Assembly: GCA_001028025.1 (NCBI GenBank)
Contig: LDAQ01000100.1
Location: 1-64,000 of the forward strand
Source of the DNA: Faecalicatena fissicatena
Lineage (GTDB): Bacteria; Bacillota; Clostridia; Lachnospirales; Lachnospiraceae
Length of the DNA: 64,000 bases
Direction of reading: 5' to 3'
The notes under the pieces are model-generated. The model had not been told where the DNA came from. It did no database searches and saw nothing but the letters and a program-made list of their open reading frames with translations. A program made the translations under genes and the position numbers. This document shows, piece after piece, positions 27,130 through 35,903 of this stretch (positions within the stretch are counted from its first letter, which is position 1; every line of letters begins with the position of its first letter).

Positions 27130-29302
27130 ACTGGCAACGATACTGACTATTGCGGTTCTGCTTATCTGTTCATTAGGGATGGTGCTGGCGTATCCTGTTT
27201 TTTCACGGGAAATGCAGTCCAGGCTGGATGGGAATACAGCCAGTGCAGATGAAATCATGAGGATATCAGAAGGGCTGATTGAAGGCAACTATATTTTATA
27301 TAATGAGGTATATGAAGAAACAGACAGAGCATATGTATTACAACAGTACGGTGGGGATCGCTTTGACCTGTTAAGAAAATACATGGATTATGAAGTATTT
27401 GACTGGGATGGAAATGCACTTCTGGAAAGCAACAGTAAAACGGTACTTGAGAATCTGGCAAAAAAAGAGGATACCGATTATGCCTTCCGTGCAGCGTTTA
27501 CTTTCCAGGAGGATGGAGAAATGTCCGACATCCAGGTTAACGGAAGTATGCTCAATGAAAGAACAGAATATGAGATCGAGCAGTATTTACTGGAACAGCA
27601 GGTTATAAATAACGAATGGAGAGGAATTTCTGACCCTTCAGAGGTACAGATTGTTTATGGAGTGGCAGAAGAGAATCTAAATTCTTATATTGAAAGTAAT
27701 GATATGAATATTGATTCTTCGGTGGCAGAACTCATGTCAAATGCCATGTTCGGCGGATTTATCATGTTATTTGCAGCTGTACTTGCAGTAACGGCAATCG
27801 TCCTTTCCGTAAAAAAGAGTTTTGAATATGGCAGACAAAAAGTATTCAGCGTTCCCTTTGAAGCTGTACTGATTGTTCTGGGGGTGCTGGTTAGTGCGGC
27901 GTATTACCCGGCAAAGATGGTATGGATTACAATTGACGGCGGGATAGTAGAATACCTTACAGGGGTCAATGGCCAGATAAATTCAGTACTGTCCTTTGTC
28001 ATTAATGTAGCGATGTGGCTTTTGATATTTGGAATTGCATTCTGGGGCTTTGTTTGTCTGAGTGCGATGTTTACTATGAAAAAAGAATACTGGACGCAGA
28101 GAACTTTATGTGCAAGGTTTCTGCGCTGGATGAAACAAGGCGGTGATGAATATGGGGAAAAAGTAAAGAAAGGTGCCGGGGGCATATGGAGCCGGATAAA
28201 ACAGTTCTTAAAAAAGCAGTATGATATGCTTATGCATCTTGATTTTCAGGATAAAACAAACCGGACTATTTTTAAGATAATAGCCATTAACTTTGTCGTG
28301 CTGCTTGTTGTCTGCAGCCTTTGGTTTTATGGAATTGCAGCGCTTTTTGTTTATTCTGTCGTATTGTTTATCTTTTTGAAAAAATACTCGAATGATATTC
28401 AGAGAAAGTATAGGCTTCTTCTCAGTGCAACAAATCAGCTTGCCGAGGGAGATCTGGATACTCCGATTGAAGGTGATATGGGAATATTCAATCCGATTGA
28501 AGAAGAACTCAAGAAGATTCAGAACGGATTTAAAAAAGCAGTGGAAGAGGAAGTGAAAAGTGAGAGGATGAAGACAGAACTGATCACCAATGTTTCTCAC
28601 GATCTGAAAACACCGCTGACTGCAATTATAACATATACGGATCTTGTAAAGAACGAGACAGACGTGGATAAAAGAAAAGAATATATTCAAGTATTAGAGC
28701 GCAAGTCTCTTCGGCTGAAGGTTTTGATAGAGGATCTTTTTGAAATCAGCAAGGCCACGAGTAAAAATATAACCATGAATTTTATGCGGGTTGACATTGT
28801 TGATTTGCTAAAACAGGTGGGATTGGAGTATGATAATAAAATAAAAGAAACAAATCTGGATTTCCGATGGAATCTTCCAGAGCACAAGATCGTACTCTGG
28901 CTGGACAGTCAGAAAACTTACAGGATTTTCGAGAACCTCATCGTAAATATCACAAAATATGCAATGCCGCATACAAGGGTATACGTAGAAATGAGGGAAT
29001 TGGAAAACCAGGTGTATATTTCCATGAAGAATATTTCTGCGACAGAGCTGAGCTTCAACACAGAGGAAATTACCGATAGATTCGTCCGGGGAGATGCTTC
29101 AAGAAATACAGAAGGTTCCGGACTGGGGCTTGCAATTGCAAAAACCTTTACGGAACTGCAGCACGGCAACCTGAAGATCTCGACAGATGCAGATTTGTAT
29201 AAGGCAGAAATTATATTTCCAAAAAGGCTGGAAGCAGAGGCACACAATGGGGAATCAGAACAGAATAAAACGGTGCAGGATGGAAACGAGGAAAGAAAAT
29301 AG
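27101..29302 (+). CDS. Sensor histidine kinase with multi-pass sensor
   Basis: A ~733-residue kinase. TM1 is at about 12-32, an extracytoplasmic domain spans about 33-210, and a cluster of about five further membrane segments (about 215-430) precedes the HisKA box SHDLKTPLTAIITY and the ATPase domain (FENLIVNITKYAMP, then GSGLGLAIAKT). The start is a TTG: 27101, or 27113, which has better spacing from GGGAG. It pairs with the overlapping OmpR-type regulator. The signal is unknown. Confidence 0.9.
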   Translation: MDTKLKSSRRLATILTIAVLLICSLGMVLAYPVFSREMQSRLDGNTASADEIMRISEGLIEGNYILYNEVYEETDRAYVLQQYGGDRFDLLRKYMDYEVFDWDGNALLESNSKTVLENLAKKEDTDYAFRAAFTFQEDGEMSDIQVNGSMLNERTEYEIEQYLLEQQVINNEWRGISDPSEVQIVYGVAEENLNSYIESNDMNIDSSVAELMSNAMFGGFIMLFAAVLAVTAIVLSVKKSFEYGRQKVFSVPFEAVLIVLGVLVSAAYYPAKMVWITIDGGIVEYLTGVNGQINSVLSFVINVAMWLLIFGIAFWGFVCLSAMFTMKKEYWTQRTLCARFLRWMKQGGDEYGEKVKKGAGGIWSRIKQFLKKQYDMLMHLDFQDKTNRTIFKIIAINFVVLLVVCSLWFYGIAALFVYSVVLFIFLKKYSNDIQRKYRLLLSATNQLAEGDLDTPIEGDMGIFNPIEEELKKIQNGFKKAVEEEVKSERMKTELITNVSHDLKTPLTAIITYTDLVKNETDVDKRKEYIQVLERKSLRLKVLIEDLFEISKATSKNITMNFMRVDIVDLLKQVGLEYDNKIKETNLDFRWNLPEHKIVLWLDSQKTYRIFENLIVNITKYAMPHTRVYVEMRELENQVYISMKNISATELSFNTEEITDRFVRGDASRNTEGSGLGLAIAKTFTELQHGNLKISTDADLYKAEIIFPKRLEAEAHNGESEQNKTVQDGNEERK

Positions 29303-29314
29303 TTTCCTACTGCT

Positions 29315-29356
29315 CAAGGGGGTCAGACCCTTCTGCAAAGGGGTCTGACCCCCTTG
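29315..29356. repeat. GGGGTCWGACCCC element, locus C (pair)
   Basis: CAAGGGGGTCAGACCC and GGGTCTGACCCCCTTG form a perfect 16-bp stem around a ten-base loop (the first core has one change, GGGGTCAGACCCT). It sits directly after the kinase gene and may also act as a terminator. Confidence 0.9.
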
Positions 29357-29423
29357 AAGTCCGTTTTCAGAATTGTTTTACATTTTAAGGTTACCAAGCA
29401 GTTTTTTAGAGGGGAGTTAACAA

Positions 29424-30356
29424 ATGGATAAAAATTATAAGCAACTCAAAGTTTGGCAGGGACTGGCAGTTTTGGCATCAGCGGCAGTTGTTATATTTAT
29501 AGTTTCACCCGGGTTGCTGTCTCCGTTTGGTATTTATGGATCTTTGCTGGCAGAATGGCTGATGCTGGCGGCCGCACTGGGGTTGGTGCTTGCTTTTAGA
29601 GGGAACCCGCGGGAACTGTTTCCCTTCAGAAAGCCTGCAGGAGTCGGTATTTTTGGTACAGTTTTGATGTGGGTGGGCGCCTTTCTTGTTGAAATGACGC
29701 TGGTACTGCTTGTGAGTATTTTCTTCCCGGAAGAAATCCAGGGGGTGAACGCGGGCCTGAGTTCAGAAATGCTGAATATTCCTTTTTTGGCAGCGCTTCT
29801 TATCATTGCAGTCACGCCAGCTATTTGTGAGGAAATTGTTTTTCGCGGAATTTTTCTGAAAAGTCTGAAGCCGCAGAAATATAAATGGGCAGCAATCTTA
29901 ATAAGCGGGGCTATATTCGGGGCCTTCCATGGCGATGTTTTCCGGTTCATCCCTACTGTTGTGGGCGGCGTGGTCCTGGCATGGATATTACTGGAAAGCG
30001 GGAATATGTTTTATAATTGCTTTTTTCACTTTATCAATAATATGCTGCCGATTATTCTGCTTTTTGGAATGAAGGATGTGTATGCACAGCTTGGGGCATG
30101 GAATGTGGCAGGATATCAGAGTAAATCGCTGCCTATGATGAGCGCGGGGCTCTATATGATGATGTGTGCAGCAGCTCCAGCCTGTTTATATATCGGAAAT
30201 TACCTGCTGCACAGCCGTACACCTGGATACCGTGACAAACTGTTCCCGAAAGGAAGACCAGGAACAGTAATAGGACTAATTGCTATATCTGCAGCATTGT
30301 TTTTATGCGGGGCAGGCTTGATGTTATACGGATTTATCTCATTGCAGATCAAATAA
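29424..30356 (+). CDS. CPBP intramembrane metalloprotease
   Basis: A 310-residue membrane protein with eight or so hydrophobic segments. The CPBP (Abi/CAAX protease) motifs are complete: EEIVFRG (about residues 136-142), GAFHGD (FxxxH type, about 174) and HFINN (about 206). Members cleave membrane-bound substrates or take part in bacteriocin immunity and signalling. Its place after a two-component system may be relevant, but separate repeats and spacing give no proof of one operon. Confidence 0.88.
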   Translation: MDKNYKQLKVWQGLAVLASAAVVIFIVSPGLLSPFGIYGSLLAEWLMLAAALGLVLAFRGNPRELFPFRKPAGVGIFGTVLMWVGAFLVEMTLVLLVSIFFPEEIQGVNAGLSSEMLNIPFLAALLIIAVTPAICEEIVFRGIFLKSLKPQKYKWAAILISGAIFGAFHGDVFRFIPTVVGGVVLAWILLESGNMFYNCFFHFINNMLPIILLFGMKDVYAQLGAWNVAGYQSKSLPMMSAGLYMMMCAAAPACLYIGNYLLHSRTPGYRDKLFPKGRPGTVIGLIAISAALFLCGAGLMLYGFISLQIK

Positions 30357-30380
30357 AAAAACCCGGGCAACCGGGTTTTT
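30355..30380. terminator. Bidirectional terminator
   Basis: AAAAAACCCGG-GCAA-CCGGGTTTTT, an 11-bp stem usable from either strand, between the CPBP gene and hydF, which converge here. Confidence 0.92.
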
Positions 30381-30409
30381 AAATTGTAAAACTATTCTGA
30401 AAATGGAGC

Positions 30410-31630
30410 TCAAAGGGGTCTGACCCCTCCAAAGATCTCGATACTTCTCTCCAGTATTCCCTGCATATGAGCGATAGCGATCCCATAGTTGGTAATAGGA
30501 ATATCCTGATCTTCTGCGCATTTCAGGCGGTATTTCATTTCTCTTTCATTCAGCGTACAGCCTCCGCAGTGGACGAGCAGCCTGTATTTCGACACGTCCA
30601 TGGGGAATTCTGTGCCGCTTGAAAATTCAAAATTCACTTTTTTACCGGTATAGCTGGTAATCCAGCGGGGCAGTTTAACAGTTCCGATATCTTCACACTG
30701 ACGATGATGGGTACAGCCTTCTGATATGAGAATGGTATCTCCGTCTGCCAGTGTATCCAGTGCTTTTGCCCCCCTCACAACTGTATCCAGACTGCCTTTA
30801 TAACGGGCAAATAAAATGGAAAAGGAGGTCAGCGGTATATCGGAAGGCACTACAGCGGATACCTTCGCGAATACCTGGCTGTCAGTGATTACGAGTGCCG
30901 GTGCCTTGCCCAGCTGCCGCAGTGTTTCTTCCAGCTCCGATTCTTTTACTACAATGGATACAGCGCCGGCTTCCAGAATATCGCGGATTGTCTGCTGCTG
31001 GGGCAGGATCAGCCGCCCTTTTGGAGCTGCTTTATCAATCGGGACGACCAGAACCACAAAGTCGGATGGCTGAATCAGGTCACTTACGATCCGCTGCTCA
31101 TTTTCAGCCGGTGCCTGCCGTGCAATCAGCTCCTTGAGCTCATGGATATTCTCTCCGGTAACAGTGCTCACCGCAATGATATTGTCGGAAGGAACATCAG
31201 GCATATTCACAGACGAAGCCGCATTCGAGGTTCCTGCAATATCGGATTTATTTAAAACTATAACAAAAGGAATCTGCTTTTTCATAATCCGGTCCAGGAT
31301 ACCCGCATCCGCTTCTGTCATTCCGGCAGTGCTGTCAATGACAAGAACAGCGATATCCGTTTTATTCAGAATCTGGTATGCTTTCTGAATCCTGAGTTTA
31401 CCCAGTTCCCCGGTATCGTCAAGCCCGGGGGTGTCGATGATAACCACGGGTCCCAGCGGGAGCAGCTCCATCGCCTTGAGAACCGGGTCTGTGGTCGTGC
31501 CTTTGATGTCAGATACAATGGCAAGGTTCTGGCCGGTAATCGCGTTTATAATACTTGATTTTCCCGCGTTTCTCCTGCCGAAGATGCCGATATGGACTCT
31601 GTCTGAAGACGGTGTTGAATTTAAACTCAT
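30410..31630 (-). CDS. hydF: [FeFe]-hydrogenase maturation GTPase HydF
   Basis: A 406-residue scaffold GTPase that builds and delivers the di-iron subcluster to hydrogenase. The P-loop GRRNAGKSS is at 18-26, DTPG near 70 and NKSD near 130. The C-terminal cluster-binding residues are Cys306 (CTHH), Cys355 and Cys358 (HCGGC). The ATG at 31630 follows AGGAGG; the longer frame to 31726 has no such site. The last residues GGVRPL and the stop are encoded by a GGGGTCTGACCCC repeat. Last gene of the maturation operon. Confidence 0.95.
   Translation of the reverse strand: MSLNSTPSSDRVHIGIFGRRNAGKSSIINAITGQNLAIVSDIKGTTTDPVLKAMELLPLGPVVIIDTPGLDDTGELGKLRIQKAYQILNKTDIAVLVIDSTAGMTEADAGILDRIMKKQIPFVIVLNKSDIAGTSNAASSVNMPDVPSDNIIAVSTVTGENIHELKELIARQAPAENEQRIVSDLIQPSDFVVLVVPIDKAAPKGRLILPQQQTIRDILEAGAVSIVVKESELEETLRQLGKAPALVITDSQVFAKVSAVVPSDIPLTSFSILFARYKGSLDTVVRGAKALDTLADGDTILISEGCTHHRQCEDIGTVKLPRWITSYTGKKVNFEFSSGTEFPMDVSKYRLLVHCGGCTLNEREMKYRLKCAEDQDIPITNYGIAIAHMQGILERSIEIFGGVRPL
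30415..30427. repeat. GGGGTCWGACCCC element, locus D, inside hydF
   Basis: GGGGTCTGACCCC on the plus strand. On the minus strand it supplies the final codons of hydF, with the stop three bases beyond the palindrome. Confidence 0.9.
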
Positions 31631-31691
31631 ATATAACCTCCTGTAAAATATACTGGTAAATCGAATAATAATTAACTTACTTTTCGATATA

Positions 31692-33113
31692 CTAGAAACG
31701 GAAATCTCTCCTGTTATCCTGCTCAATCAGACGCAGATTATCAATCACAACTGCACGTGCCTTCTCGTTTGGAACGTTCAATACCTCTTTCTCAATCAGT
31801 TTATCACCGAGTGCCTTCGTCTCAGGAGAAGCATAATCCATTAAATACTCTTTAAGAGTCATCAGAGCATTCGGATGGCAGCAGTTCTGGATCTGGCCGC
31901 TCTTGCACAGAGACATAAAACGGTCGCCTGTACGTCCCTCCCTGTAGCATGCGGTACAGAAACTTGGAATATAATCCATTTCCATCAGCCAGTGAACGAC
32001 CTCGTCCAGAGTTCTTTTATCACTGACATCGAACTGTTCAGATTTTGCATCGTCCGGTTCCGGCTCGCAGTAACCGCCCACACTTGTGCGGGAACCGCCG
32101 CTGATCTGAGAGATTCCGAGGTGCAGTACTCTTTCACGGCATTTTTGGCTCTCCCTTGTAGAAATAATCATTCCGGTGTAAGGAACTGCGATTCTGATGC
32201 AGGCAACAATCTTGGCAAATGTATCATCATCAATTCCGTTATCAAAAGAATCCGCATCGATATCATCGGCATGGCGCAGCCGCGGAACACTGATTGTATG
32301 CGGCCCCACACCAAATGCAGCTTCCAGATGTTCTGCATGCATCAGCAGTCCGGCAAATTCATAGCGGAATTTGTCCAGCCCGAAAAGCACGCCAACACCT
32401 ACATCATCAATGCCGCCCTCCATAGCGCGGTCCATAGCCTCGGTGTGATAATCATAATCATGCTTTGGTCCTGTAGGATGAAGCTCCAGATAACTTTCTT
32501 TGTGATAAGTCTCCTGGAACAAAATGTAGGTGCCGATGCCTGCCTCTTTGAGCAGACGGTAGTTATCCACCGTAGTTGCTGCAATATTAATGTTCACGCG
32601 GCGGATAGCTCCATTCTTATGCTTGATACTGTAGATCGTTTTAATGGATTCCAGATAATAATCCATTGTATTGCGGACCGGATCCTCCCCGGCTTCCAGG
32701 GCAAGACGCTTGTGTCCCATATCCTGCAGCGCGATAACCTCTTTGCGGATTTCCTCCTGTGAAAGCTGTTTCCGGGCAATGTGTTTATTCTTGCTGTGAT
32801 AAGGGCAGTATGTACATCCATTGATACAGTAGTTGGACAGATACAGAGGCGCAAACATGACAATACGGTTGCCGTAAAAATCCTTTTTAATCTGCTCCGC
32901 CAGCGTGAAAATCTCCTGATTCTTTTCCTCGATCTGACAGGCAAGCAGGACAGAGGCTTCCCTGTGGGTAAGTCCTTTTCTCTTTTTTGCTTTTTCAATC
33001 AGAGAATCGATCAGCGCTACATTACATTTGTTCTCGTCTGCATAAGCAAGCGTTTCCAGAATTTCCTCATGGTTAATAAAGTCATCGGCGTGTTTGGAAT
33101 TCACATCATACAT
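31692..33113 (-). CDS. hydG: [FeFe]-hydrogenase maturase HydG
   Basis: A 473-residue radical-SAM tyrosine lyase that makes CO and cyanide ligands for the H-cluster. The SAM cluster is Cys96-X3-Cys100-X2-Cys103 (CINGCTYC), and the C-terminal auxiliary cluster is Cys386, Cys389 and Cys403 (CTACYREG...SLC). The preferred start is the ATG at 33113, behind GGAGG; a further in-frame ATG at 33128 is itself part of that ribosome binding site. It lies 56 bases after hydE. Confidence 0.96.
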   Translation of the reverse strand: MYDVNSKHADDFINHEEILETLAYADENKCNVALIDSLIEKAKKRKGLTHREASVLLACQIEEKNQEIFTLAEQIKKDFYGNRIVMFAPLYLSNYCINGCTYCPYHSKNKHIARKQLSQEEIRKEVIALQDMGHKRLALEAGEDPVRNTMDYYLESIKTIYSIKHKNGAIRRVNINIAATTVDNYRLLKEAGIGTYILFQETYHKESYLELHPTGPKHDYDYHTEAMDRAMEGGIDDVGVGVLFGLDKFRYEFAGLLMHAEHLEAAFGVGPHTISVPRLRHADDIDADSFDNGIDDDTFAKIVACIRIAVPYTGMIISTRESQKCRERVLHLGISQISGGSRTSVGGYCEPEPDDAKSEQFDVSDKRTLDEVVHWLMEMDYIPSFCTACYREGRTGDRFMSLCKSGQIQNCCHPNALMTLKEYLMDYASPETKALGDKLIEKEVLNVPNEKARAVVIDNLRLIEQDNRRDFRF

Positions 33114-33169
33114 TTTTGTATCCTCCATTTTTCTTTTATATGTAAAATTATAGTTAACAGGATCAGGTT

Positions 33170-34228
33170 TTACTCGGCGGTAACAGGGGCCGTATTGAGC
33201 GAGTCACCACGGGAAACCGCAATATCATAGCCGATGGAATTCATGCGGCGTTCCAGACATTTCCGGCACTCGGCGGCTTCATCCCCGGTGCAGATTTTGT
33301 TATCGTAGAGCAGGTAATCTCCCCGTACCTCTACAGGAGAAAGATTGGGCATCACTACATTTGCACCTGCCAGAATCCCTTTTTCCCTGCCGTCCGGGGC
33401 AATTGTCCCGAGAGCGGTGGTGGCAGGCAGCAGAACCTTCGGCAGCATCAGACGGATCAGCCCCAGCATGAACAGCGTCAACTCCAGCGTTCCGGCAGTA
33501 TATTCGGCGAAAGGCGTCTCATGGTGGGGAATAAAAGGACCGATTCCTACCATCTGCGGATTCAGTTTTTTTAAGAAGAGCATATCATCGGCCAGATTTT
33601 CCGGAGTCTGGAAGGGCGAACCTACCATAAAACCAGTACCTGTCTGATAGCCGATCTCTTTCAGATCCCAGAGGCACTGCTGGCGGTGGGCGGCGGTGAG
33701 GGATTCCGGATGCAGCTTCTGATAGTGGTCTGCATCACAGGTCTCATGCCTGAGCAGATAACGGTCCGCACCGGCATCATACAGGCGCTGATAGCTTTCC
33801 CGTGTGCGCTCTCCGATGGAGAGAGTGATGGCACAATCCGGAAAATGTTCTCGAATGCTTTGTACGATATCAACCATAATTTCATCCGTATAGTGTCCGT
33901 CCTCCCCGCCCTGCAGGACGAAAGTACGGAACCCAAGGCCGTATCCCTTCGTGCAGCATTCCAGAATGGCTTCTTTGTCCAGACGGTAGCGGTGCGCGCT
34001 GGTGTTGCTCCTGCGGATACCGCAGTAATAACAGTCATTTCTGCAGTAATTGGTAAACTCAATCAGGCCGCGGATATACACATCGTGACCATAGTATTTA
34101 TGTCTGATTGCGCGAGCCCGCTCAAATAAGTATTCTGCAAGATCCGGCGTGCGGCCCCGGATAAGGGCCGACCACTCATCTCTGGAAAGGGAGCCGGTCT
34201 GCTCCAGTTTATCGATCAAATGCTTCAT
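33170..34228 (-). CDS. hydE: [FeFe]-hydrogenase maturase HydE
   Basis: A 352-residue radical-SAM enzyme of H-cluster assembly. The SAM cluster is Cys62-X3-Cys66-X2-Cys69 (CRNDCYYC), followed by FVLQGGEDG and SIGERTRESYQRL strands of the barrel. It ends with CRKCLERRMNSIGY. It is preceded by AAGGAGA and sits in the order TM1266-like, hydE, hydG, hydF. No hydrogenase structural gene is in the window. Confidence 0.96.
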   Translation of the reverse strand: MKHLIDKLEQTGSLSRDEWSALIRGRTPDLAEYLFERARAIRHKYYGHDVYIRGLIEFTNYCRNDCYYCGIRRSNTSAHRYRLDKEAILECCTKGYGLGFRTFVLQGGEDGHYTDEIMVDIVQSIREHFPDCAITLSIGERTRESYQRLYDAGADRYLLRHETCDADHYQKLHPESLTAAHRQQCLWDLKEIGYQTGTGFMVGSPFQTPENLADDMLFLKKLNPQMVGIGPFIPHHETPFAEYTAGTLELTLFMLGLIRLMLPKVLLPATTALGTIAPDGREKGILAGANVVMPNLSPVEVRGDYLLYDNKICTGDEAAECRKCLERRMNSIGYDIAVSRGDSLNTAPVTAE

Positions 34229-34296
34229 AAAAAATCTCCTTTTTAAGAACGCGGCAGTAAAGCGTTCGAATTGTTTTAAAATCTGCAGTCATATGT

Positions 34297-34545
34297 CTAC
34301 TTTGCCTTTGCATAAATCGTTTTGGTGCTGACGCCCGGCAGCATCCCCAGTTTCCCGGAGAGCGCGCTGATGATATCATTTGGCGCATCCATTGCTATGC
34401 TGATAATAGAAATATTTTTTTCACGATATGGAATCCCCATTCTGCCGACAATATACTGGCCATATTCGCTGAGCAGATGGTTCAGTTCATCCACTGAATC
34501 TGTACAGTCCAGGACAATTCCAATCAGAGCGATTCTTGTCTCCAT
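34297..34545 (-). CDS. TM1266-like iron-only hydrogenase system regulator
   Basis: An 82-residue ACT/NikR-like small protein (METRIALIGIVLDC, then REKNISIISIAMDAP and KLGMLPGVSTKTIYAK). The TM1266 family is found in [FeFe]-hydrogenase maturation operons and is assumed to be regulatory. It is the first gene here, with GAGGAGG before its ATG, and sits just after a leader with a switchable terminator. Confidence 0.88.
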   Translation of the reverse strand: METRIALIGIVLDCTDSVDELNHLLSEYGQYIVGRMGIPYREKNISIISIAMDAPNDIISALSGKLGMLPGVSTKTIYAKAK

Positions 34546-34581
34546 AAAACCTCCTCTTATTCTGTTAATTTAAACAAGTGC

Positions 34582-34609
34582 AAAAAAATACCTGCACCAA
34601 AGGCGCAGG
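34582..34609 (-). terminator. Leader terminator of the hyd operon
   Basis: On the minus strand CCTGCGCC (34609-34602), loop TTT, GGTGCAGG (34598-34591), with one G-U pair, then a run of seven T (34588-34582). It lies ~40 bases upstream of the first start codon, within the leader, so it must be regulated or leaky. Confidence 0.85.
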
Positions 34610-34677
34610 CGATAAAAGGGGCAGTAATCCCCTTATTAATAACGGAAAAATTCCGTATAATATCTCTGTGCGCCTTT
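34599..34677 (-). ncRNA. Candidate three-stem riboswitch in the hyd operon leader
   Basis: Minus-strand RNA. P1 pairs AAAGGCGCA (34677-34669) with TGCGCCTTT (34607-34599), nine perfect pairs. P2 is ACGGAA/TTCCGT (34656-34642) and P3 is AAGGGG/CCCCTT (34634-34616), giving a three-way junction. The 3' strand of P1 is also the 5' arm and loop of the terminator, so the two folds exclude each other. I do not recognise it as a known riboswitch class; ligand unknown. Confidence 0.55.
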
Positions 34678-34721
34678 TTACTCAGGTGTTACCCTTTATA
34701 ATCAGAACGAATTTATAATAA

Positions 34722-34749
34722 ATTATAGCACAATAAATAAATATTACAA
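34722..34749 (-). promoter_or_regulatory. Promoter of the hyd maturation operon
   Basis: Minus strand -35 TTGTAA (34749-34744), 16-bp spacer, -10 TATAAT (34727-34722). It gives a leader of about 170 nt before the ATG at 34545. Confidence 0.7.
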
Positions 34750-34888
34750 TATGATTCGGAAAAGGTTCACATTTTTGTGCAGTTTGATGATAAGATAAAA
34801 TAAATCACCGCAGCTTAAAACCAGATTTTCAAGGGATTTATCTGTTTTTTAGGGCATATTAAATCCAGGGAAAACCATTGATAAAATA

Positions 34889-34917
34889 TTGACAAAGCAG
34901 ATGTCATATGTTACATT
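34889..34917 (+). promoter_or_regulatory. Promoter of the hypD operon
   Basis: -35 TTGACA (34889-34894), 17-bp spacer, -10 TACATT (34912-34917). Downstream lies ACGAACAATGGTCTA; a similar ACGAACAATTG...GTCTA occurs after hypD near 38309. No TTGTATACAA operator is seen here. Confidence 0.75.
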
Positions 34918-34990
34918 TAGACTATAGTACGAACAATGGTCTAAAACATGTTTTAATTTACATTATAAAAGGTAAGTGAGGATTGGAACT

Positions 34991-35899
34991 ATGAGTCTGA
35001 TAACCGACATTCAGAAGTATTCTATCCATGACGGGGATGGGATCCGGACAACCGTGTTTTTCAAGGGCTGCCGTCTGAGATGCGTCTGGTGCCACAACCC
35101 CGAGACGCAGAGCTTTAAAAAAGAATTGCTGTATGACAGCGAAAGGTGCGTTGGCTGCGGAAGCTGTGTGAAAGCCTGTCCAAATGGGGCGATTAAGATG
35201 GAGGGCCAAAAGGCCGTTACAGACAGGGCTAAATGTACAGCCTGTGGGATATGTACGGATTACTGCAATCTGAACCTCAGGGAGATCGCCGGAAAAGAGT
35301 ACACAGTCGATGAACTTGTAAAAGAACTCAGGAAAGACGAGATGTTTTACGAAGAATCGGGAGGAGGTGTCACGCTTTCAGGCGGAGAAGTGATGACTGC
35401 GGACATGGATTATCTGGAGGCGCTTGTGAAAAAGCTGCACCACTTCGGGATTTCTGTCACAATTGATACCTGCGGACAGGCGCCGTATGAAAATTATGAG
35501 CGGGTACTGCCATATACGGATACATTTCTGTATGACATCAAGACATTGGATACAAAGCTGCATAAAAAGTATATGGGGGCGGGCAATGAGCTGATTCTGG
35601 GAAATCTGGAAAGGCTGAGCCGCGATGGAGCCAGGATCTATATCCGCATTCCGACAATCAAAGAGGTGAACGGGAATGAAGATGCTATGAAGGCGATGAT
35701 CCGGTACCTGCAGGAGAAAAATATCCATGCAGCGGGAGTGAATCTGCTCCCATACCACAACACCGGTTCCGGGAAATATACAAAAATAGGCAAGTGCTAT
35801 GAGGGCACAGGCCTGCATGCACCTGACAAGGAAGAAATGAATCATTTTGTGGAAATGTTCCGGGAAGCCGGATTTCAGAATGTAAAAATAGGAGGTTAA
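34991..35899 (+). CDS. Glycyl-radical enzyme activase
   Basis: A 302-residue radical-SAM enzyme that places the glycyl radical on the enzyme encoded next to it. The SAM cluster is Cys27, Cys31 and Cys34 (CRLRCVWC), and two 4Fe-4S ferredoxin motifs follow (CVGCGSCVKACP and CTACGICTDYC). This two-cluster form is typical of activases of non-PFL dehydratases and lyases. The ATG at 34991 follows GAGGA; the GTG at 34976 lacks a site. It ends four bases before hypD. Confidence 0.94.
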   Translation: MSLITDIQKYSIHDGDGIRTTVFFKGCRLRCVWCHNPETQSFKKELLYDSERCVGCGSCVKACPNGAIKMEGQKAVTDRAKCTACGICTDYCNLNLREIAGKEYTVDELVKELRKDEMFYEESGGGVTLSGGEVMTADMDYLEALVKKLHHFGISVTIDTCGQAPYENYERVLPYTDTFLYDIKTLDTKLHKKYMGAGNELILGNLERLSRDGARIYIRIPTIKEVNGNEDAMKAMIRYLQEKNIHAAGVNLLPYHNTGSGKYTKIGKCYEGTGLHAPDKEEMNHFVEMFREAGFQNVKIGG

Positions 35900-35903
35900 A
35901 AAG

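Noticed and set aside
31875..32762. A 295-codon plus-strand frame opposite hydG
   Set aside because: It is a shadow of hydG: there is no ribosome binding site, the composition is unlike a protein, and hydG is certain.
34546..34720. T-box, SAM or TPP riboswitch in the hyd leader
   Set aside because: None of the conserved sequences of these classes (such as the T-box TGGNACCGCG) is present; only a new fold is proposed.
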